A stretch of 37,863 nt of DNA from Candidatus Gastranaerophilales bacterium. GTDB lineage: Bacteria > Cyanobacteriota > Vampirovibrionia > Gastranaerophilales > Gastranaerophilaceae. This document shows, in pieces, positions 33,409 to 37,863 of the stretch (position 1 is its first letter; the number at the start of each line of letters is the position of its first letter). Both the position numbers and the translations under genes were made by a program. Location of the stretch: contig CALUYS010000017.1 of NCBI GenBank assembly GCA_944325065.1, positions 1 to 37,863 of the forward strand, written 5' to 3'. Below the pieces are notes generated by a model. The model made no database searches. It worked only from the letters and a program-made list of their open reading frames with translations, and was not told the DNA's origin.

Positions 33409-33581
33409 AGATTCCCTTTCATTAAATCCGATAGTTTTATGTCTTTTTTATTTTTTGTTATTTTAGGCTCATTAAGTTTATAGCTTTTCTTTATGCTTTT
33501 AAAACTTGAAAGCCCTATATGGGTGTTTGTTTCTTCCTTAAGCATAAATATTTCCATAAAAAAGTTTTTTATTGCTTCCAT
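33405..33581 (-). CDS. Hypothetical 58-aa protein
   Basis: A short minus-strand gene. AAAGGAAAG lies about 10 nt upstream of the ATG at 33581. The product starts MEAIKNFFMEIFMLKEET and has a basic C-terminal half (KKSYKLNEPKITKNKKDIKLSD). No family is recognised. The stop overlaps the prfA stop from the opposite direction (tail-to-tail, 2-bp overlap). The good ribosome binding site and the uninterrupted frame in very AT-rich DNA favour a real gene. Confidence 0.6.
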   Translation of the reverse strand: MEAIKNFFMEIFMLKEETNTHIGLSSFKSIKKSYKLNEPKITKNKKDIKLSDLMKGNL

Positions 33582-33691
33582 TTTTCTATTCTTTCCTTTT
33601 TTATTATCAACTTAATAATACTTATTATTTATCATAAATAATATATTTTATCACCCTTTAAAACTATTTTCTTTTTTAATTATACCCGTTT

Positions 33692-34441
33692 ATGGTAATA
33701 TTTAAAAGTATGATAAACGATGAAAATATTATACTTCCCGATAATGAAATTCAAAATGCTTTTGTTTTAGCATCTAAATCTTTTGAATATAATGAAATAA
33801 TTGAAAAGCTAAAATCAAATGATGATAAAAATAAAGCTATTTATATTTTAAACTTAAAGGATTTAAAAACTCAAAATGACGCAAATTTGTTGTTTAAACA
33901 TTTAACCGATTATCCAAATGATATCCGTGAAGCTTGTGCATTTAAACTATATGAATTTCTAAATGAAAATCATAAAAATAGCCAAACATTTTTTTTGCTT
34001 GCCAACAATGAAAATGCTATTGATAAATTAATCAAATCAATAAACGACATAAATCCCTCAATTTGTCGGTTGGTTATTGGAACATTAGATAAATTTAGTT
34101 TTCAAAAACCATTGCAAGAAAAGATAATTAAAAAAAGTCTTGAAATGATATCAAGTGAAAATTTATATACAATAAAAAAAGGTTATAAAATAAATAAACA
34201 AATATTTGCATTATATTGGAATTTAGAAGCTCTTAGCCATTTAAACCTTAAATTAAATAATAATTTAAAAGAACTCTTAACAAAATGTGCTAATATGAAT
34301 GAGTTTTACACAATCCGTGAAAAGATTTCAAAAATTATTTACAATAATACAAAATTTAATGATGATAATGATATTTTATATATAAAAAATAAGCTTAAAT
34401 TAGATTCTTGTTTTTACGTCTCACGTTTTTTTAACGGTTGA
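33692..34441 (+). CDS. Hypothetical 249-aa helical-repeat (HEAT-like) protein
   Basis: No family is recognised. The protein is almost wholly helical and Asn/Lys-rich. Segments such as DIREACAFKLYEFLNEN, INDINPSICRLVIGTLDKF and the following helices suggest a short HEAT-like solenoid. No signal peptide or catalytic motif is seen. The start is uncertain: ATG 33692 (MVIFKSM) and ATG 33710 (MINDEN) are both possible and neither has a ribosome binding site. It is convergent with ispG, with zero bases between the two stop codons. Confidence 0.7.
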   Translation: MVIFKSMINDENIILPDNEIQNAFVLASKSFEYNEIIEKLKSNDDKNKAIYILNLKDLKTQNDANLLFKHLTDYPNDIREACAFKLYEFLNENHKNSQTFFLLANNENAIDKLIKSINDINPSICRLVIGTLDKFSFQKPLQEKIIKKSLEMISSENLYTIKKGYKINKQIFALYWNLEALSHLNLKLNNNLKELLTKCANMNEFYTIREKISKIIYNNTKFNDDNDILYIKNKLKLDSCFYVSRFFNG

Positions 34442-35497
34442 TTATGAACCAACATTTATAAGATAATCATTAAGTATTTTTTCAAACTCGTTCAACAAAT
34501 CTTCTTCTTTAACTTTTTTGATTATTTCGCCTTTTTTAAAAATATAACCTTCACCAATACCGCCTGCAATTCCGAAATCGGCATGTTTGGCTTCACCTGG
34601 GCCATTAACTGCACACCCCATAACAGCAATTGTCAAAGGAGTTTTTACATCTTTAAATTTTTCCTCCACTTTGTGAGCAAGGTCAATCAAGTTTATTTTG
34701 CATCTGCCACAAGTCGGGCAAGAAATAAAATTTATCCCTTCATCACGAAGTTTTAAAGCTCGTAATATATTAAACCCTGCATAAACTTCTTCAATTGGGT
34801 TTTCACTTAAAGAAACACGAATTGTATCACCTATCCCATCAAGTAAAAGTGGCGAAAAAGCAAGTGAAGACTTTATTATTCCGTTTTTTAAAGTACCTGC
34901 TTCTGTTAAACCTAAATGTAGCGGATAATCTACTTTTTTATCAATAAGTCTATATGCTTCAATTGTTGTCTTTACATCAGAAGATTTTAAGGACACTTTT
35001 ATTTGATCAAAATCATTATTTTCTAATATTTTTATATGCTCGATTGCTGACTCAACCATTTTTTCAGCTAATGTTAAATCATCACGATTTGCATATTTTT
35101 TATCCAACGACCCCCCGTTTATCCCGATACGGATTGGAATATTATTTTTTTTTGCACATTGAACTACTTTTTTAACATTCTCTTCTTTACCAATATTCCC
35201 AGGGTTCAATCTCAAAGCATCAACACCCATATCAATGGCTGTTAAAGCAAGCCTGTAGTCAAAATGGATGTCTGCAACAATTGGTATTGGTGATTTTTTC
35301 TTTATCTCTTTTAAAGCACTTGCCGCATCTTGATTTAAAACTGCTAGACGAATTATTTCACAACCCGCTTCGGTTAATTCTTGAATTTGATTTAATGTTT
35401 GACTAACATCGCAAGTGTTTGTTGTACACATTGATTGCACAACTATTTTATTCCCACCACCTATTTTAACATCACCTATTTTTATTATCTTTTTCAT
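34442..35497 (-). CDS. ispG: 4-hydroxy-3-methylbut-2-enyl diphosphate synthase (IspG/GcpE)
   Basis: IspG performs the penultimate step of the MEP isoprenoid pathway with a 4Fe-4S cluster. The 351-aa bacterial-type protein has cluster ligands C260 and C263 (CPTCGRC), C295 (VMGCAVNGPGE) and Glu302. The TIM-barrel N-terminal half shows VVQSMCTTNT and PIVADIHFDYRLA. It lies 6 bp downstream of mscS, so the two are probably one transcript. Confidence 0.97.
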   Translation of the reverse strand: MKKIIKIGDVKIGGGNKIVVQSMCTTNTCDVSQTLNQIQELTEAGCEIIRLAVLNQDAASALKEIKKKSPIPIVADIHFDYRLALTAIDMGVDALRLNPGNIGKEENVKKVVQCAKKNNIPIRIGINGGSLDKKYANRDDLTLAEKMVESAIEHIKILENNDFDQIKVSLKSSDVKTTIEAYRLIDKKVDYPLHLGLTEAGTLKNGIIKSSLAFSPLLLDGIGDTIRVSLSENPIEEVYAGFNILRALKLRDEGINFISCPTCGRCKINLIDLAHKVEEKFKDVKTPLTIAVMGCAVNGPGEAKHADFGIAGGIGEGYIFKKGEIIKKVKEEDLLNEFEKILNDYLINVGS

Positions 35498-35503
35498 TAC
35501 TAT

Positions 35504-36343
35504 CTATCCTTTATTATCAATTTCAATAGTTTGAGTTGGATATGCAAATTCTATATTATTTTCATTAAATTTAGTATATATATTTAATAATATGTCTCCT
35601 TTAACTTTTAAATATTCACTATAGCTTGTTTTATTTGAATAAGCCCAAACTAGTAAATTAACAGAATATTCACTCAAACCTTCAAGCACTACATTCATAT
35701 CTGCTTTGTCAATATCGTTATGTGACTTTAAAACATCATAAATAAAGCTTATAGCTTCTATGATTGTTTCTTTTTTTGCTTTATAAGTTAACGTTATGAC
35801 CTCACGAATAAGACGTTTGTTTCTTCGAGAAATGTTTGAAACAACTTGATTAGCTGTTACATTGTTTGGAATAATAATAAGCGAATTATCCATAGTTTTA
35901 AGTTTGGTAGAGCGTAAGTTTATATCAACAACTGTTCCTTCAACATTTTTACCCATTATGTCCTGACTTATATATATATAATCACCAACTTTATAAGCAT
36001 TATCCAAAATTAAAGCAACTGAACCAAAAAGATTTGCAATAGTTTCTTTCGCTGCAAAACCAATAGCTAAACCTCCAATACCTATACCTGCTAGCAGTGA
36101 TGTAGCTTCAATACCATATCTTTTCAAAAATATTATTACTATAAAAAATAAAAATACAACTTTTATTATATTATCTAAAAGTGGCATAAATCGCAAAAGA
36201 AGACTATTAGTATCTTTAAGTTTTAGTACATAAGTTAAATGTTTTGTCAGTTTGCTTATTAAATTTAAACCAAAATAAACTACAATAATATAAAATAATA
36301 TTCTTATTATCTCACTTATATGTGTTTGTAAAAATGCTATCAT
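35504..36343 (-). CDS. mscS: MscS-type small-conductance mechanosensitive channel
   Basis: The 279-aa inner-membrane channel releases solutes during hypo-osmotic shock. Membrane helices are seen at about 9-29 and 55-75, followed by the pore helix GIGIGGLAIGFAAKETIANLFG with the Gly/Ala packing pattern of MscS TM3. The cytoplasmic beta domain has VGDYIYI, GTVVDINLRSTKLKTMDNSLIIIPN. The length is close to E. coli MscS. AAGGAT lies just before the ATG. A terminator lies 35 bp upstream of the start, so mscS may be under attenuation. Confidence 0.95.
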   Translation of the reverse strand: MIAFLQTHISEIIRILFYIIVVYFGLNLISKLTKHLTYVLKLKDTNSLLLRFMPLLDNIIKVVFLFFIVIIFLKRYGIEATSLLAGIGIGGLAIGFAAKETIANLFGSVALILDNAYKVGDYIYISQDIMGKNVEGTVVDINLRSTKLKTMDNSLIIIPNNVTANQVVSNISRRNKRLIREVITLTYKAKKETIIEAISFIYDVLKSHNDIDKADMNVVLEGLSEYSVNLLVWAYSNKTSYSEYLKVKGDILLNIYTKFNENNIEFAYPTQTIEIDNKG

Positions 36344-36377
36344 ATTTTTATCCTTATTTTAATGTTAAGTATAACAT

Positions 36378-36408
36378 AAAAAAAAGGTTGACCTTTGTAG
36401 TGTCAACC
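36378..36408 (-). terminator. Rho-independent terminator upstream of mscS
   Basis: Arms 36386-36392 and 36402-36408 (GGTTGAC/GTCAACC) with a 9-nt loop run on the minus strand into eight T residues (36378-36385). Confidence 0.85.
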
Positions 36409-36451
36409 TGAAGTAAAATAGTTTACGAGTGAGAGTGGAATATGTATTTAT
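36378..36451 (-). ncRNA. Candidate small RNA or mscS leader/attenuator
   Basis: A minus-strand promoter candidate (36458-36484) would start transcription at about 36450. A clear terminator follows at 36378-36408, giving an RNA of about 73 nt that lies just upstream of mscS. No reading frame of note is inside. It may be a stand-alone small RNA, or a 5' leader that stops transcription before mscS unless refolded. Confidence 0.45.
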
Positions 36452-36457
36452 AAAATT

Positions 36458-36484
36458 ATTATAGATATTTAAAACACTATTCAA
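36458..36484 (-). promoter_or_regulatory. Candidate promoter for the RNA upstream of mscS
   Basis: On the minus strand TTGAAT (36479-36484) and a perfect TATAAT (36458-36463) are 15 bp apart, slightly tight. The spacer 36344-36634 holds nothing else that I can identify. Confidence 0.45.
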
Positions 36485-36634
36485 ATTCCCCTGTTGTATA
36501 CATTGATTTTCCACATGGATATTATTCTTTTGAAAAATGTTAAGGATTTGTAATAATTTGATTAAATTTTCTAAAGTTTTAAAAAAACATGTCGTAATTA
36601 AAAATATAAATAAATAGACGATTAGGAAAAATTA

Positions 36635-36799
36635 ATGTATAAGTCATCAAGAACAAAAATGCTAAGTAACATATCATATGGTGTGGAGTTTATACTAAGA
36701 GGCGCAAAAAAAAGGCGATCAATGGCTATAGCAGAAGCAAAAGCAGTAAACAACCAAAACTATAAATTGCAAAAAAGCCATCTTATCGCTATTAAATAA
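36635..36799 (+). CDS. Hypothetical 54-aa basic protein
   Basis: A short gene between the mscS leader and the last gene. It starts MYKSSRTKMLSNISYGVEF and has a basic core (RGAKKRRS) followed by a helix (MAIAEAKAVNNQNY) and QKSHLIAIK. TAGGA lies about 7 nt upstream of the ATG, and a terminator follows 38 bp after the stop, so it looks like a complete monocistronic unit. No family is recognised. The high positive charge could suit nucleic acid binding, which is only a guess. Confidence 0.55.
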   Translation: MYKSSRTKMLSNISYGVEFILRGAKKRRSMAIAEAKAVNNQNYKLQKSHLIAIK

Positions 36800-36837
36800 A
36801 AGAATGAGAGTGTCAGTTTTTTAAATTTTATTTTTTA

Positions 36838-36871
36838 GGTTCCAAAATTAAATATTTATGGAGCCTTTTTT
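36838..36871 (+). terminator. Rho-independent terminator after the 54-aa gene
   Basis: GGTTCC (36838-36843) pairs with GGAGCC (36860-36865), including one G-U pair, and is followed by six T residues (36866-36871). Confidence 0.75.
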
Positions 36872-36968
36872 ATTGTTAAATTTTCGTAACAATTAATTTA
36901 CATTGTTTCATATATTTATTTATCTGGTAAAATAATTTATATAAGTATTTATTGAATTTAGTATAAAA

Positions 36969-37863
36969 ATGTTTAAAGATAATGAGGGTAATGATAATTT
37001 AAACGAATTTCTCAATGACGATAATTATAACTCGTCAGATACTGAAAAAATATTAAATGCCGTTTCTAAAGTTGAAGTCGGTATTATTTCAGCAGTTGCA
37101 AGTTTCTTTGAAAATATATCATTTATCGAAGAAACTCAATCTATTGAAGATAATATAAACATTAATTCTCTTAATATTTTAAAAGAAATTCAGTCCTTAC
37201 GTGATATTTTGATGAATTTACCTTCTTTAAAAAATTCTAATCTAAATATTGAAACAAATCATAATCAAAAAGAAATTATTGAAAAATTAAATGATATTAT
37301 TGAAAATTTAAAATCTGATTTAGATAAAACACAATTAGAAAATATTAACCCACAAATAAATTTAAATATTAATGAGGCCTTAATACCTTTAAATCAAAAA
37401 TTAGAATCACTTAATACTTTTATAAATGAAATAAATTCTCAAATCCAAACATTAAAAGTTCAAAATCTTGAAAATAACTTAAATGAAGAAAATATAAAAG
37501 AAATTTTTAATACTATAGAAACTAATAAACATAATGACAATATTATTGATTCCTTGAGTTGTCTTAATGAAAAACTTAATCAAAACCTAAAAGGTTTTAA
37601 GGAATTTTTTGAAAATAATAATAACCAAGGGATGTGTGATTCAATAAATAATCTCAATAACAACTTGCTTGAAGTTAAAGATTTTATTCAAAATAATAAT
37701 ATTAATCAAGGATTTTATGATTCAATAAATAATCTCAATAACAACTTGCTTGAAGTTAAAGATTTTATTCAAAATAATAATATTAGTCAAGGATTTTATG
37801 ATTCAATAAATAATCTCAATAACAACTTGCTTGAAGTTAAAGATTTTATTCAAAATAATAATA
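36969..37863 (+). CDS. Incomplete Asn-rich coiled-coil protein with 27-residue tandem repeats
   Basis: The frame is open from ATG 36969 to the window edge (298 codons) and is cut there. The N terminus is acidic (NEGNDNLNEFLNDDN). The middle is rich in Leu/Ile heptad-like spacing (SLNILKEIQSLRDILMNLPSL, IIEKLNDIIENL), which suggests coiled coil. The last part is a perfect 27-aa tandem repeat, DSINNLNNNLLEVKDF then IQNNNINQGFY, with starts at 37638, 37719 and 37800. No signal peptide, membrane helix or ribosome binding site is seen. The repeats imply a fibrous or scaffold-like protein; the function is unknown. Confidence 0.8.
   Translation, partial: MFKDNEGNDNLNEFLNDDNYNSSDTEKILNAVSKVEVGIISAVASFFENISFIEETQSIEDNININSLNILKEIQSLRDILMNLPSLKNSNLNIETNHNQKEIIEKLNDIIENLKSDLDKTQLENINPQINLNINEALIPLNQKLESLNTFINEINSQIQTLKVQNLENNLNEENIKEIFNTIETNKHNDNIIDSLSCLNEKLNQNLKGFKEFFENNNNQGMCDSINNLNNNLLEVKDFIQNNNINQGFYDSINNLNNNLLEVKDFIQNNNISQGFYDSINNLNNNLLEVKDFIQNNN
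37638..37863 (+). repeat. 81-bp in-frame tandem repeat, 2.8 copies, continuing past the window
   Basis: Copies begin with GATTCAATAAAT at 37638, 37719 and 37800. They are almost identical at DNA level (AATATTAATCAAGG versus AATATTAGTCAAGG), so the array is recent and copy number may vary between strains. The first unit is preceded by a diverged segment (GMC in place of GFY). Confidence 0.95.

Overview
The window is a low-GC chromosomal segment from a bacterium with a Gram-negative type envelope. Kdo-pathway genes (kdsD, kdsC), dapF and the MEP-pathway gene ispG are present. FixCX-type electron transfer, a hydrogenase-regulator-like protein and flavin-dependent thymidylate synthase suggest an anaerobic or microaerobic life. 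The C-terminal half of S14 looks cyanobacterial. Together with the AT-rich, Asn/Lys-rich hypothetical genes, this fits the non-photosynthetic sister group of Cyanobacteria (Vampirovibrionia/Melainabacteria, for example gut Gastranaerophilales). That placement is inference. No rRNA, tRNA or CRISPR array was seen.

Positions 1-540 hold a frameshifted IS3-type transposase remnant, a dispersed intergenic repeat and a strong terminator. Positions 556-8863 (minus) are an S10-spc ribosomal protein operon in canonical order, rpsJ-rplC-rplD-rplW-rplB-rpsS-rplV-rpsC-rplP-rpmC-rpsQ-rplN-rplX-rplE-rpsN-rpsH-rplF-rplR. It stops after rplR: rpsE, rpmD, rplO and secY are not next, and the terminator follows.

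Positions 9044-14617 (plus) carry two very AT-rich genes with protease signatures. One is a 571-aa protein with HELRH. The other is a 1219-aa protein with 37-residue helical repeats and a C-terminal papain/calpain-like domain. Positions 14624-17059 hold a P-loop ATPase, a ribbon-helix-helix regulator and three small unknown genes. A tandem array of 54-bp units follows, then Hsp20, a TM1266-like protein, fixC and fixX.

Positions 19992-23554 contain a conserved-looking unknown gene, an XRE regulator, kdsC and kdsD separated by a repeat-bearing spacer, and a small unknown. Positions 23647-27247 form a three-gene cassette of one AAA ATPase, one degenerate AAA-like protein and one membrane-anchored AAA ATPase. 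All three have a similar short N-terminal peptide. It is followed by a convergent HtrA-like protease without a PDZ domain, then clpX and dapF.

Positions 30376-32327 are rich in repeats around thyX; the thyX-prfA spacer is built from two copies of a 196-bp composite repeat. prfA, two unknown genes, ispG and mscS follow. A probable small or leader RNA lies upstream of mscS. The window ends in a 54-aa basic protein and an incomplete Asn-rich gene with 27-residue tandem repeats that runs off the edge.

The most promising unfamiliar systems are the AAA cassette, the protease pair, the thyX-prfA composite repeat and the mscS leader RNA.
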